NCBI RefSeq assembly: GCF_004115085.1
Contig: NZ_QXJP01000005.1
Span: 158,127 to 222,126, forward strand
Length of the DNA stretch: 64,000 nucleotides
Direction of reading: 5' to 3'
Source of the DNA: Longirhabdus pacifica
GTDB lineage: Bacteria > Bacillota > Bacilli > Paenibacillales > DSM-105158
Part shown: piece by piece, positions 26,276 to 35,190 of the stretch
Layout: every line of letters begins with the position of its first letter
Position numbering within the stretch: the first letter of the stretch is position 1
Notes under the pieces: model-generated
Told to the model about the DNA's origin: nothing
The model's database searches: none
The model's input: the letters and a program-made list of their open reading frames with translations, nothing else
Translations under genes and position numbers: made by a program

Positions 26276-27334
26276 ATGGATAAGCAACTATTTAAAACGT
26301 TAACAGAATTACCAGCGGTTTCTGGATTTGAAAGAGGTTTACGTCGGTTTGTAAAACAACAAATGACTCCTTATGCGGATGAAATCATTCAGGATGCTTT
26401 AGGTGGTATTTTCGCCGTAAAAAAAGGTGCAGGTCCAAAAATTATGGTAGCAGGTCACTTAGATGAAGTAGGATTTATGGTAAGCATGATTACTTCCAAT
26501 GGCATGTTGAAATTTAAACCTATTGGTGGTCTATGGAATCAGACTTTGCTTGCACAAAGAGTTAGAATTGTAACAGATGAGGGACAAATACCTGGTGTTA
26601 TTGCGTCCGTTCCACCACATCTTTTAAGTGAAGCTCAGCGTAAAGCTCCACTGGACATAGACAATATGTTAATAGATATTGGAGCAGATAATAAAGAGCA
26701 TGTAGAACAAATGGGCGTTAGGCCTGGACAACAAATTTGTTTTGAATGTCCATTTACACCTCTAGCAGATCCTAAAAAAATATTAGCAAAAGCTTGGGAC
26801 AATCGTTACGGTGTTGGATTGGCACTTGAATTATTAAAAGAAGTGCACCGAGAGCCACTGCCTAACTCATTGTACATAGGAGCTACAGTACAGGAAGAAG
26901 TAGGGTTAAGAGGCGCAGAAGTTGCAGCTAACATGATTAATCCTGATCTATTTTTTGCATTAGATTGCAGTCCTGCAAACGATACATCGAGCAAGGGTGA
27001 TGTTTTTGGGAAACTAGGTGAAGGTACGCTCTTGCGCATATTAGATAGAACGATGATTACACATCGCGGGCTTGTAGAGTATATTTTAGATACAGCAGAG
27101 ACTCATCGTGTACCATATCAGTACTATATTTCTGCTGGTGGCACAGATGCAGGTAAAGTGCATCTTCATGGCAATGGAGTACCTTCTGCAGTTATTGGCG
27201 TATGTGCAAGATACATTCATACGTCCAGCGCTATACTGCATACAGACGATTACGATGCAGCCAAGGAATTATTACACCATCTTGTTCGTTCATTAGATCA
27301 AACGACATTCGAAACTATTGTGGAGAATGCTTAA
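26276..27334 (+). CDS. M42 family metallo-aminopeptidase (YtoP/YsdC type)
   Basis: A 352-residue dinuclear-metal aminopeptidase. Metal and catalytic residues are seen in [49 protein letters not shown] and [12 protein letters not shown], in the family order. The substrates are probably short peptides in the cytoplasm. The start at 26276 follows GAAAGGAA; the longer frame to 26231 has no site. A second M42 paralogue lies at 32129-33166. Confidence 0.9.
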   Translation: MDKQLFKTLTELPAVSGFERGLRRFVKQQMTPYADEIIQDALGGIFAVKKGAGPKIMVAGHLDEVGFMVSMITSNGMLKFKPIGGLWNQTLLAQRVRIVTDEGQIPGVIASVPPHLLSEAQRKAPLDIDNMLIDIGADNKEHVEQMGVRPGQQICFECPFTPLADPKKILAKAWDNRYGVGLALELLKEVHREPLPNSLYIGATVQEEVGLRGAEVAANMINPDLFFALDCSPANDTSSKGDVFGKLGEGTLLRILDRTMITHRGLVEYILDTAETHRVPYQYYISAGGTDAGKVHLHGNGVPSAVIGVCARYIHTSSAILHTDDYDAAKELLHHLVRSLDQTTFETIVENA

Positions 27335-27359
27335 CCGTGTTAAGTCGGTTAAACCCTGT

Positions 27360-27533
27360 GTGGCTTTGCTATACAAAGCCTTTGGAGCCCGGATCCAGCT
27401 AAGCAAGCTTAGCTTTTTATCCTCATGCTTTCGAAGTGGCTTTGTTACACAAAGCCTTTGGAGCCCGGATCCAGCTAAGCAAGCTTAGCTTTTTATCCTC
27501 ATGCTTTCGAAGTGGCTTTGACACAAAGCCTTT
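27360..27533. repeat. 76-bp tandem duplication with terminator-like hairpins
   Basis: Two copies (27360-27435 and 27436-27511), nearly identical, and a partial third (27512-27533). Each unit has a short hairpin GGCTTTG..CAAAGCC and a longer palindrome AGCTAAGC-AA-GCTTAGCT followed by TTTTT, a terminator-like shape. Units differ mainly in the first loop (CTATA, TTACA, ACA). It lies just after the M42 gene. Confidence 0.85.
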
Positions 27534-27675
27534 AAAAAATTACTAAGGCGTGCTAGCGCCATCAATGAAAGGAAGGTGAAAGCCGTTTCGCGAGCATAGC
27601 TGCTTGCTGAAAAATAGAAGAACATCGTTCGTATTAGCATCCACTTTTTTGGTAAGTGTCAAGGAGCGGCTGGTG

Positions 27676-28263
27676 ATGTATCAATTAAAAGAGAAGGAAA
27701 TGATCTTTGTATTTACAGGTCCAGATGGTTCAGGTAGAAAAACTGTTGCTGACATGATAGGTTCTACGTTAGGATTACCTAAAGTTTTATCTTATACGAC
27801 ACGTAAACCAAGGCCTGCTGAGGAAGATGGTCAGGACTACCACTTTATATCTGCTGAAACTTTTGCTGTAGGTGAGAGCAATAATGAATTTATTGAAGTG
27901 GTTGAAATTGAAGGTGTAAAATACGGTATAAAAAATGAAGATATCGAGCAAATGTTTAAAGAAAATGATTTTATTTATTGTATTTTAAATGCGGAAGGTG
28001 CTCGTATATTAAAACATATTTACGGTGAAAAAGTATCTCGTGTGTTCATATATGTGGATATCGATGTCATCGTAGAACGACAAAAAGAGCTCAATGTAAG
28101 TCAAGAAATTATTGATAATCATTTCAATCATTACGAGGAAGATATGGCTTACAAAGATGAGTGTAAACATGCAGTAGAAAACACAGATCTTGCACATACG
28201 GTTTTTGCTGTTACGAACATATTGGAGCAGTATATGAATAGAGATCTAGTGGAAAAAGATTAA
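27676..28263 (+). CDS. Guanylate kinase-like protein (altered Walker A)
   Basis: A 195-residue guanylate-kinase-fold protein: P-loop GPDGSGRKT (15-23), SYTTRKPRPAEEDGQDYHFI typical of the GMP-binding region, and FIEVVEIEGVKYGI. The invariant Walker A Lys (GxxxxGK) is Arg21, with Lys at 22. So catalysis may be changed, and this may be a diverged paralogue rather than the housekeeping Gmk. AAGGAG at 27660 serves adjacent GTG/ATG codons at 27673/27676. The long frame from 27604 lacks a site. Confidence 0.75.
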   Translation: MYQLKEKEMIFVFTGPDGSGRKTVADMIGSTLGLPKVLSYTTRKPRPAEEDGQDYHFISAETFAVGESNNEFIEVVEIEGVKYGIKNEDIEQMFKENDFIYCILNAEGARILKHIYGEKVSRVFIYVDIDVIVERQKELNVSQEIIDNHFNHYEEDMAYKDECKHAVENTDLAHTVFAVTNILEQYMNRDLVEKD

Positions 28264-28265
28264 TA

Positions 28266-28395
28266 AATAAGTTGGTTGAACTTGTTCAACCAACTTATTA
28301 CCGCTAAACATAAGATGGAGAAATCTCAACATGACAACCTTTACGCCTGGCAACTGAGGCGTAAACTTGTTTTTCATCATTTCTCCATCTTGCAT
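28266..28395 (+). repeat. Structured interspersed repeat, copy 4a (forward, most complete)
   Basis: Best-preserved copy. Left hairpin AAGTTGGTTGAAC-TT-GTTCAACCAACTT is a perfect palindrome. Arm AAGATGGAGAAAT (28312-) pairs perfectly with ATTTCTCCATCTT near 28379. Between them the core stem TTTACGCC/GGCGTAAA encloses TGGCAACTGA. It directly follows the guanylate-kinase-like gene. Confidence 0.9.
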
Positions 28396-28448
28396 ATAAG
28401 TTGGATGAACTTGTTCAACCAACTTATTACCGCTAAACATAAGATGGA
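28395..28448 (+). repeat. Structured interspersed repeat, copy 4b (forward, left part only)
   Basis: A second left hairpin (AAGTTGGATGAAC/GTTCAACCAACTT) and the first arm (through AAGATGGA) follow copy 4a head to tail. The spacer TTACCGCTAAACATAAG is identical in both, so it is a recent partial duplication. Confidence 0.85.
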
Positions 28449-28570
28449 AAAGTATAAAATAGTACCTTATTTGAGAGACGCTACAATGTAGTGCTCTCTT
28501 TTTTGTAATAAAATATGATATAATATGGAAATGTTTATTGAACTGTCGAAATGAAATAGGAGGAATTGTT

Positions 28571-29827
28571 TTGTTGAGAAGGGTAACATGGGATAAAGTT
28601 TTATTTTCCATTTTTGTTATGTTATTAATAATGACATCCATCTATGCTGCTAACCATATCAGGGTATCCCCAGAAGAAGCATTAAAAAATAAAATGAAGA
28701 TACTAGCATCCGGTGATAAAAGTACAGTATTGGCAATCGAAAATGATTTTTATCAGCCTATTGGAATGTCACAAAGTAAAGAGGGCATAACGATCACGTT
28801 AGATGGCATGGTAGTAGATAAGGTTTCTGTTCAAGTTTTTTATACCATTACAGCAGATGAAAACGTACTACCCGAAGGTGATGATATGCATGTATATCGT
28901 ATAAATCCAATGTTACATATGATTGTAGATGGACAAAAACATGAGCCTCCGGGATTTATGGGCAGTTGGAGCAGACCAGATAATCAACACGGTAACGTCT
29001 ATGAAGATGTGCTGGAATATACATTTTTGAATGAGATCATGATGGATGGAATACAAGTGGACTTACAGCCACAAATTGAACTTGAAACAGCACAATCCGA
29101 AGGAGAGCCATTTTTTCAAGAACAGTTTTTATTCGATATTCCCATAGATCCTTCTACCTATGATTATGAAATTTTAACATATGAAATCAATGAAGAATTA
29201 ACGATTGAGCAACAAAAAATAGTATTCCATGACATGATTGTACATCCAACTAGATCTACGCTTTATATTGCTGTAGATGAAGATAACAGCAAGGAAATAT
29301 TTGATATGGGAGATATGGAGTTAGTGGTGAGCGATGACAATAAAGGTATTACTTCACAACAAAAGTCTGTTCAGTTTGGAAGAGATCAGATCACTTTTGA
29401 AAGTATGTATTTTATGGATGTAGAGCATGTAGCTATAGAAGGATCGTGGTTTGGGGCACTGGATAAAGATAAACGAGAGTTAGTCATCAATATGGAACAA
29501 GGGAAAATAGTGAAGAAACCTGACGATCGACTGACATTAGGAAGTATAGAACAACAAAAAGATGGAGAATTAGAAATTCAATTTATTATGGATGGCGGTG
29601 AAGGAGACCGGTTTTTCTTTCACCTTGATACAGCATTTACAGATGCTGATGGGGATGAGTATGAGAATTTTGTGAAATATCATCGTTCAACTTCGAATAA
29701 GGATGGTGGAATTTTAAATGTAATGCACACTACAATACCAGATGAAGATTACGTTTCTCCTTTAACCTTCAATATTTCGCATTATCCTACACATATAGAA
29801 GAGCCGTACAGCATCGATGTGAAGTGA
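28571..29827 (+). CDS. Membrane-anchored DUF4179/DUF5643-like ectodomain protein, anti-sigma paralogue
   Basis: A 418-residue protein with a very short cytoplasmic N-terminus, one membrane helix (residues ~8-27, VLFSIFVMLLIMTSIYAA) and a large beta-rich outside domain. Its C-terminal half is clearly similar to the anti-sigma protein at 30663-31976: VHPTRSTLYIAVDEDNSKEIF matches VHPTEIHLQLSFDENNSKHIF, and IPDEDYVSPLTFNISHYP matches IPDASYSSPISLDIVSYP. It lacks that protein's cytoplasmic sigma-binding part. It starts with TTG at 28571 after AGGAGGA. It may be a sensor or decoy; its function is unknown. Confidence 0.72.
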   Translation: MLRRVTWDKVLFSIFVMLLIMTSIYAANHIRVSPEEALKNKMKILASGDKSTVLAIENDFYQPIGMSQSKEGITITLDGMVVDKVSVQVFYTITADENVLPEGDDMHVYRINPMLHMIVDGQKHEPPGFMGSWSRPDNQHGNVYEDVLEYTFLNEIMMDGIQVDLQPQIELETAQSEGEPFFQEQFLFDIPIDPSTYDYEILTYEINEELTIEQQKIVFHDMIVHPTRSTLYIAVDEDNSKEIFDMGDMELVVSDDNKGITSQQKSVQFGRDQITFESMYFMDVEHVAIEGSWFGALDKDKRELVINMEQGKIVKKPDDRLTLGSIEQQKDGELEIQFIMDGGEGDRFFFHLDTAFTDADGDEYENFVKYHRSTSNKDGGILNVMHTTIPDEDYVSPLTFNISHYPTHIEEPYSIDVK

Positions 29828-29895
29828 TTTGTAAGTTGGTAAAGCCGAAGAGTGATGTGTAAGTAAAATAGCGATGAAACCACAATACTAAAATA

Positions 29896-29940
29896 AAAAA
29901 ATCGGTTACGAAGATCATTAAATCTGTAACCGATTTTTTG
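29896..29940 (+). terminator. Terminator after the ectodomain gene
   Basis: Stem AAATCGGTTAC/GTAACCGATTT with a 16-nt loop, followed by Ts. It separates this gene from the sigma-factor operon. Confidence 0.85.
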
Positions 29941-30139
29941 TGTACTGTATCCTTTACCTTGTACCCTTTGTTTTTTTAGTATATTAGTTTTACATGCAAA
30001 GGGTATGGATGATTGACCTGGGTCAAATGCAACAAAGCATTACTTAAAACTATTTTTGGAAGGTATTCGTCTAATACATAAAGGATGTAAGATAAGAAGG
30101 AGTGAGCAAACTGAACATGGCAGGAAAGAAGGTGGGAAA

Positions 30140-30661
30140 ATGGAAAATTACACACTGCTAAAACACGCACAAGATGGCGATAGTGAATCTTTCTATATTC
30201 TAATGGATCAACATAAAATTCAGCTGTATAAAATAGCCTACTTTTATCTTAAAAATGAGCAAGATGCGCTAGAAGCGATACAAGAAATAACATATCGGTG
30301 CTTCATAAAAATTAAAAAAGTAAAAGAACCGAAATATTTCAGTACTTGGTTAATACGCATGATGATAAATTACTGCAAAGACCAACTTCGTAAGCAAAGG
30401 CGAATGAACAATAAAAATATAGAACAAAACAGTGTAGTGGCAGAGGACAATCAATTACAAATAACAGATAGGATGGTGCTTGAAGCAGCGTTGATGGAAT
30501 TAGATGATAAATATGAAAAAGTAATTCGAATGAAGTATATCGGTGACATGACCATCCCACAAATTGCTTATGCCATAGGAAAGCCGGAAGGAACCATAAA
30601 AACATGGATATATAAAGGGTTATCCAAACTTCGTTCTCAATTAGAAAAGGGGAGGGGATGA
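30140..30661 (+). CDS. ECF-type RNA polymerase sigma factor
   Basis: A 173-residue sigma-70 family protein with region 2 (FYILMDQHKIQLYKIAYFYLKNEQDALEAIQEITYRCF, quoted in parts; KYFSTWLIRMMINYCKD) and region 4 (ALMELDDKYEKVIRMKYIGDMTIPQIAYAIGKPEGTIKTWIYKGLSKLR). It should direct transcription of an envelope or stress regulon when released by its anti-sigma partner. The ATG at 30140 follows GAAGGTGG. The stop lies one base before the next ATG, so the anti-sigma gene is translationally coupled. Confidence 0.9.
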   Translation: MENYTLLKHAQDGDSESFYILMDQHKIQLYKIAYFYLKNEQDALEAIQEITYRCFIKIKKVKEPKYFSTWLIRMMINYCKDQLRKQRRMNNKNIEQNSVVAEDNQLQITDRMVLEAALMELDDKYEKVIRMKYIGDMTIPQIAYAIGKPEGTIKTWIYKGLSKLRSQLEKGRG

Positions 30662-30662
30662 G

Positions 30663-31976
30663 ATGATTGAAGAAGATCAAAAGTTAACACAATTGAAAGA
30701 ACATTTTGCTCAGCTACCAGTGCCTAATGATATTGACCGCTTCATTCATAAAGGAATACATAGAGCCGTACAGAAGAAAAAGAAAATATCCATGTTGAAA
30801 TGGGTGAATAGCGCTGTTGTTATGTTGTTGGTTATCGTTGTTTCGTTTAACGTCGTCCCATTCATTTCTAACTTCAATTCTGCCGAGAAAAGCCAGCAAA
30901 CGACGATCGAGCTAACTGGAGTAAATCCTTATATGCAAGAGGATTTGCAACTATCACAGTCACAATTCAACGTCACCATTACGATGGATAAGATACGGCT
31001 GGACTATGCTACCGCAGATATCTTCTTTACCGTTGAGCAGGAAAAAGATGTTGACTATGATGTTAGTAGCTCATTCATAAAAAATGAACAAGGGGAAATT
31101 ATTGCATACGGCATAGAGGATTACAGTAGACAAGTAAAAATGAACATGGTAGAAAACGCTGTAATATCGGATAAGCTAGCAATAGAATTGACAATAACGC
31201 TGAGGGATAAGAACAACTTGCAATTGCAGTATGCATTCCCTATAGAGATCAATACAGAGCAAGTGCCGAAACCAGCTATATATCCGCTTGAAAAAGAGAT
31301 GGAGATCATAGATCAAATCATGTATGCTCACTCCATCACGGTACATCCGACGGAAATTCATCTTCAGCTGTCGTTTGATGAAAATAATAGTAAACACATA
31401 TTTGGGTTTGAAGATTATAGATTGGAAACAGCAGATGGACATCGTTTTTATCAGGTTGAATCGGATCATCATGCACCTATAGTGGATAACGATAGTATGT
31501 TGACCGTTCGTTTTGCTGCAAATGGATTGCATGATCTAGATCCAATAAACAGTGAGGTATCGGATCTCTTTTTTACAGGAAGCAAGCTAAGAGCCATGGA
31601 CAAAACAAAAATGAACATACAAATAGATGTGGACAATGAACAATGGTTAAATAGCTATGACTTTGAGCAAAGATTTTCTTTCATAGGGATAAAACAAGCA
31701 GATGAAAATAAAAGCTTAACATTTATGTTGAAGAAAAGTGAATATGATTCTCAAACTTACTATTCCATTTTCAGTCCGCATTTTACAGATAGCAAAGGAA
31801 CATCATACAAAGCTGTTGCGTCCAAAATGAGTAGTTGGGAAAAAGTAAATGATAGTTATGTTGCGAGGTATCAATTTACTATTCCTGATGCATCATACAG
31901 CAGTCCCATTTCGTTAGACATTGTTTCTTATCCTTTTACTATCAACAAGTATATCAACATTAACCTATTAAAATGA
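30663..31976 (+). CDS. DUF4179 membrane anti-sigma factor
   Basis: A 437-residue single-pass membrane protein. A ~45-residue cytoplasmic part (LKEHFAQLPVPNDIDRFIHKGIHRAVQKKKK, quoted in two halves in the family) should hold the sigma factor. A helix at ~46-68 (VNSAVVMLLVIVVSFNVVPFI) leads to a DUF4179-like outside domain rich in beta strands. Position directly after and coupled to the ECF gene is typical of sigma/anti-sigma pairs. The signal it senses is unknown. The ectodomain paralogue upstream (28571-29827) suggests duplication. Confidence 0.85.
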   Translation: MIEEDQKLTQLKEHFAQLPVPNDIDRFIHKGIHRAVQKKKKISMLKWVNSAVVMLLVIVVSFNVVPFISNFNSAEKSQQTTIELTGVNPYMQEDLQLSQSQFNVTITMDKIRLDYATADIFFTVEQEKDVDYDVSSSFIKNEQGEIIAYGIEDYSRQVKMNMVENAVISDKLAIELTITLRDKNNLQLQYAFPIEINTEQVPKPAIYPLEKEMEIIDQIMYAHSITVHPTEIHLQLSFDENNSKHIFGFEDYRLETADGHRFYQVESDHHAPIVDNDSMLTVRFAANGLHDLDPINSEVSDLFFTGSKLRAMDKTKMNIQIDVDNEQWLNSYDFEQRFSFIGIKQADENKSLTFMLKKSEYDSQTYYSIFSPHFTDSKGTSYKAVASKMSSWEKVNDSYVARYQFTIPDASYSSPISLDIVSYPFTINKYININLLK

Positions 31977-32006
31977 GGGATAATGAAATACATTTTCTTC
32001 TAAACA

Positions 32007-32049
32007 AAAATAAGAGGTCCTATGGATGAGGGAACCTCTTATTTTTTTA
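32007..32049. terminator. Bidirectional terminator
   Basis: Stem AATAAGAGGT/ACCTCTTATT with a 12-nt loop, followed by seven Ts. It ends the sigma operon and may also serve the convergent M42 gene. Confidence 0.85.
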
Positions 32050-32128
32050 TTGTTGTAAAATGGTTGTGAAAAATGGTATACGTCTTAACTAGATTTCGCT
32101 CTGTAAAAGTTGAGATCTTAATATAAAA

Positions 32129-33166
32129 TCAATCTAACACATATGCAGCTAATAAAGCTGCGGTATGCACTATAGCTTGTTTATGCGTACGTTCCATACT
32201 ATGAGATGCATGTACACCTGGCCCGATTAAAGCAGCCTTAATGTTGTGTCCTCCTGCTAATGCTGCAGATGCATCAGAACCGTAAAAAGGATATATGTCC
32301 ACAACATAACTCAATTGATCCCGCTTAGCTAATTCTACTAAGCGTGTGGTCATATTATAATCGTATGGACCTGTAGAGTCTTTAGCGCAGATGGAAACAT
32401 CATGCTCACTGCAAGATAGATCGTCTCCGATCGCTCCCATATCGACTGCAATCATTTCATCTATATCTGTTGGTATGTAGGATGATCCGTGACCGACTTC
32501 CTCATAATTAGAAATGAAAATTTTCACTTGTTTCGTTAACGTGATGTTTTCCCGTTTTATCCATTCTATTAAGGCAAGTAGTGCAGCTACACTAGCTTTG
32601 TCATCCAAATGTCTAGACTTAATATAGCCACTGTCTAACACTTGCGTACGTGCGTCAAAAGAAATATAGTCTCCAACTGTTATACCTAATTTTTCTACAT
32701 CCTCTGCATTTTTAACGACTTCATCAATACGTACTTCCATATTGCTCTCTACACGCTTTTGATCTCTTGCCTCTCTATAGACGTGAACAGAAGGTTCTGT
32801 AGACAGAATAGTACCGGTGTAGGCTTTCCCATCTCTTGTATGCACTTTGCAGTATTCTCCTTCAATGGAATGCATCATAAACCCGCCGATGGAAGTTAAT
32901 TTCAGCGTCCCATTAGACGTAATGGAACGCACCATCGCACCTAATGTATCCACATGTGCGGTTAAACATAACGTGTAATCTAATGTAGAGTTGGACGGTA
33001 ATGTAATGATTGCTCCACCTTTACGAGTGAAGGTAATAGGAAACCCGAGTGCACGGACTTCTTTTTCTAGCCAACTCATCACGTCGTGACAGTAACCACT
33101 TGGACTAGGGATATCAAGTAAAGCTTGTAGTTTCTCTAGTAAATAATGTTCGTCTATGTTATGCAT
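32129..33166 (-). CDS. M42 family metallopeptidase (second paralogue)
   Basis: A 345-residue dinuclear-metal peptidase. Family residues appear in LTAHVDTLGAMV, SRHLDDKASVAALLAL, ISNYEEVGHGSS, IAVDMGAIGDD and GVHASHSMERTH. It is more diverged from the M42 protein at 26276 than a recent duplicate would be. The start at 33166 follows AAGAGGA and overlaps the end of the upstream mscS gene by 8 bp, so the two form an operon. Substrate is unknown. Confidence 0.88.
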   Translation of the reverse strand: MHNIDEHYLLEKLQALLDIPSPSGYCHDVMSWLEKEVRALGFPITFTRKGGAIITLPSNSTLDYTLCLTAHVDTLGAMVRSITSNGTLKLTSIGGFMMHSIEGEYCKVHTRDGKAYTGTILSTEPSVHVYREARDQKRVESNMEVRIDEVVKNAEDVEKLGITVGDYISFDARTQVLDSGYIKSRHLDDKASVAALLALIEWIKRENITLTKQVKIFISNYEEVGHGSSYIPTDIDEMIAVDMGAIGDDLSCSEHDVSICAKDSTGPYDYNMTTRLVELAKRDQLSYVVDIYPFYGSDASAALAGGHNIKAALIGPGVHASHSMERTHKQAIVHTAALLAAYVLD

Positions 33167-34115
33167 GATCTGTTTTCCTCTTTTCCACATTGATTTCTAG
33201 ATCTTTCACGTTTTCCCCACGTTCAATTCGTCTCGGGTAGGAAATATCTACTTGATGTGCCTTTAATTTCTCCATTAATTGCTTACGTATTTCTTTTCCA
33301 GCTGTCCAATAATGAATGTCATTGACGAGTGCAATGACAGTATACTTTGCACCTAGTGCGTTATTTTCCAAATCTGTTATCCCGTATAGTTGCGGTGGCT
33401 CTACGACCCTTCCTTGGTTATCGGTAATAAATAAGTGAGGTTGTGTCTCCACCATATGAGCAGCCATTTCATTAACGGACTGTTCTATTGCTGCAGGATC
33501 AGTTTCGTAAGGGACAGAAACATTTATAATCGTTCTCATTTGCTCCCGATTAAAATTCTGACTTACCGTAATCTCGGAGTTTTGAATAACGACGACATGC
33601 TGTGCCCATGTTCTAATTTTGGTTGCTCTCAGACCAACTTCAACGACTGTACCATTAATTTGTCCGTTATTGATGGAAACATAATCACCAATGGAAAATT
33701 GATCCTCAAAAATGATAAAAAATCCAGAAATAAAGTCTTTCACCATCGTTTGTGCACCGAAACCGATAGCCAACCCGAGTACACCGGCCCCAGCGATAAT
33801 TGGAGCAATATCTACTCCTACATTATCTAAAATCATAAGGATAGAGAAAATAAAAATCATATATTTCGTTAAGGACATAAGTAAAGACTGCAGTGTTGTT
33901 TCTTGTTTTTCTCCAAGTCGAGTAATTTTAAATACTCTAGAAATGATGGCGCTTCTGACTCTTAGCGCAAGCCATGTAAATAATAAAATAAGTAAGATTG
34001 TGACACTGTTTTCTACAATAATGTCCACACGGTCTTTCCAAAAATTCCAAGTAAACCAGTCAATCCAATCCGTACTGTCTGTCACAGATGTGAGTAAAAA
34101 TTGAGGTATAATCAT
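33159..34115 (-). CDS. Small-conductance mechanosensitive channel, MscS family
   Basis: A 318-residue channel. After a short outside N-terminus there are about three membrane helices; the third is the Gly/Ala-rich pore helix (IIAGAGVLGLAIGFGAQTMVKDFISGFF, cited in part). The MscS beta domain follows (FSIGDYVSINNGQINGTVVEVGLRATKIR, in part) and a mixed C-terminal domain. It should open under membrane tension and release solutes on hypo-osmotic shock. It resembles YkuT. AAGGAGC precedes the start. The downstream M42 gene overlaps it. Confidence 0.92.
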   Translation of the reverse strand: MIIPQFLLTSVTDSTDWIDWFTWNFWKDRVDIIVENSVTILLILLFTWLALRVRSAIISRVFKITRLGEKQETTLQSLLMSLTKYMIFIFSILMILDNVGVDIAPIIAGAGVLGLAIGFGAQTMVKDFISGFFIIFEDQFSIGDYVSINNGQINGTVVEVGLRATKIRTWAQHVVVIQNSEITVSQNFNREQMRTIINVSVPYETDPAAIEQSVNEMAAHMVETQPHLFITDNQGRVVEPPQLYGITDLENNALGAKYTVIALVNDIHYWTAGKEIRKQLMEKLKAHQVDISYPRRIERGENVKDLEINVEKRKTDHA

Positions 34116-34292
34116 AAAAGAGTAAATCAGCTCCTTATTGTTTTTCCTTCATTTGTTGTCGTAAATATACGAATAAAGTATTAAGGATGTTAGATGCTTT
34201 TACAATACTTTCACAGTAAAAAGCTAACGTATCAACACGTAATACATTTAATATCATATCATAATCAACAAAAAAAAGAAGGTTCTTCACTG

Positions 34293-34323
34293 TTGACAGG
34301 ACGAAAAAAAAGATGATTATAAT
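34293..34323 (+). promoter_or_regulatory. Sigma-A-like promoter of the response regulator gene
   Basis: TTGACA (34293-34298) and TATAAT (34318-34323), both perfect hexamers but separated by 19 bp rather than the usual 17. It lies 30 bp upstream of the response regulator ATG. Confidence 0.6.
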
Positions 34324-34353
34324 AAAATTAAATTAGGTTTAAGGGTGATTGTC

Positions 34354-35040
34354 ATGACAAAAGGCATAGTTTTAGTTGCTGATGAAGATGAGAAGAAAGG
34401 ACAGCTATTAGGACTATTGCTAACTCGCAAAGGCTATGATGTACTGTATACAAACGATGGAAGAGAAGTAATGCAAATCGTCAAATCAGTAGATATTTCC
34501 ATCATTCTGTTAGAAGTAAAGCTTTGTGGGATAAATGGTTTTGAAGTATGTAAACGGTTGCGCTTATTTACTTCTGTGCCGATTATTTTTCTTACATATA
34601 ACATAAACGAAGAAGACAAAGTAAGAGGGTTAGATTTAGGAGCTGATGATTATGTAACCAAACCTTTTGGAATCAATGAATTGGCTGCTAGAATAAGAGC
34701 AAATACGAGAAAAAGAAATGTTTCATTGGTACAACAAGAAATTATGGAGTACGGGGATCTATATATTAACTTTCAAGATCACGTTGTGAGAAAAAGGGGA
34801 ATAGATATTGTATTAACTGCGATAGAATTTAGAATACTTTCTATGTTAGCTCATTCTCCGAACCGAATATTTCATCCCGACTTATTATATCAACTGATTT
34901 GGGATAAACATAATCAAAAAGGAAGTCATATTGTTAAAGTCCATATCAGAAGCATTCGAAAAAAAATTGAAACAGATGCGACAATTCCACAATATATAAA
35001 AACGGTGAGAGGTGTGGGATATAAATTTCATCAAGTATAA
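34354..35040 (+). CDS. OmpR/PhoB-type response regulator with Glu at the phospho-acceptor site
   Basis: A 228-residue receiver plus winged-helix regulator. The receiver keeps the acidic pocket (D10, E11), Thr81 and Lys103 (DYVTKPFG), but the phospho-acceptor position reads ILLEVKLCGINGFEVC: Glu54 replaces Asp. The DNA-binding domain is complete (VLTAIEFRILSMLAHSPNRIF, IRKKI, TVRGVGYKF). No histidine kinase is adjacent. It may be constitutively active or regulated without phosphorylation (inference). The ATG at 34354 follows AAGGGTGAT. Confidence 0.9.
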   Translation: MTKGIVLVADEDEKKGQLLGLLLTRKGYDVLYTNDGREVMQIVKSVDISIILLEVKLCGINGFEVCKRLRLFTSVPIIFLTYNINEEDKVRGLDLGADDYVTKPFGINELAARIRANTRKRNVSLVQQEIMEYGDLYINFQDHVVRKRGIDIVLTAIEFRILSMLAHSPNRIFHPDLLYQLIWDKHNQKGSHIVKVHIRSIRKKIETDATIPQYIKTVRGVGYKFHQV

Positions 35041-35097
35041 ATCTTTTTTATGAATGGTTTATCATTCATGTTTATTTACTATAATCAAAAATAAACA

Positions 35098-35130
35098 AAG
35101 CTCTTACATTTTTTAAACATGTAAGAGCTT
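35098..35130. terminator. Bidirectional terminator
   Basis: Perfect 12-bp stem AAGCTCTTACAT/ATGTAAGAGCTT between the convergent response regulator and pepF genes. T-rich tails are imperfect on both sides. Confidence 0.7.
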
Positions 35131-35190
35131 GTTGAATGTTCTGTTCCTATATTGTTAATCTACGGTAAAGAAGCAAGGTTGCATGTTTGA

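Noticed and set aside
33435..34104. Two ~130-codon ORFs antisense to mscS
   Set aside because: Both are shadows of the well-supported mscS coding frame.
34137..34290. About 50-codon open frame on the minus strand before mscS, ending at its ribosome binding site
   Set aside because: No ribosome binding site before any possible start, and it runs over the T-tract opposite the response regulator promoter.
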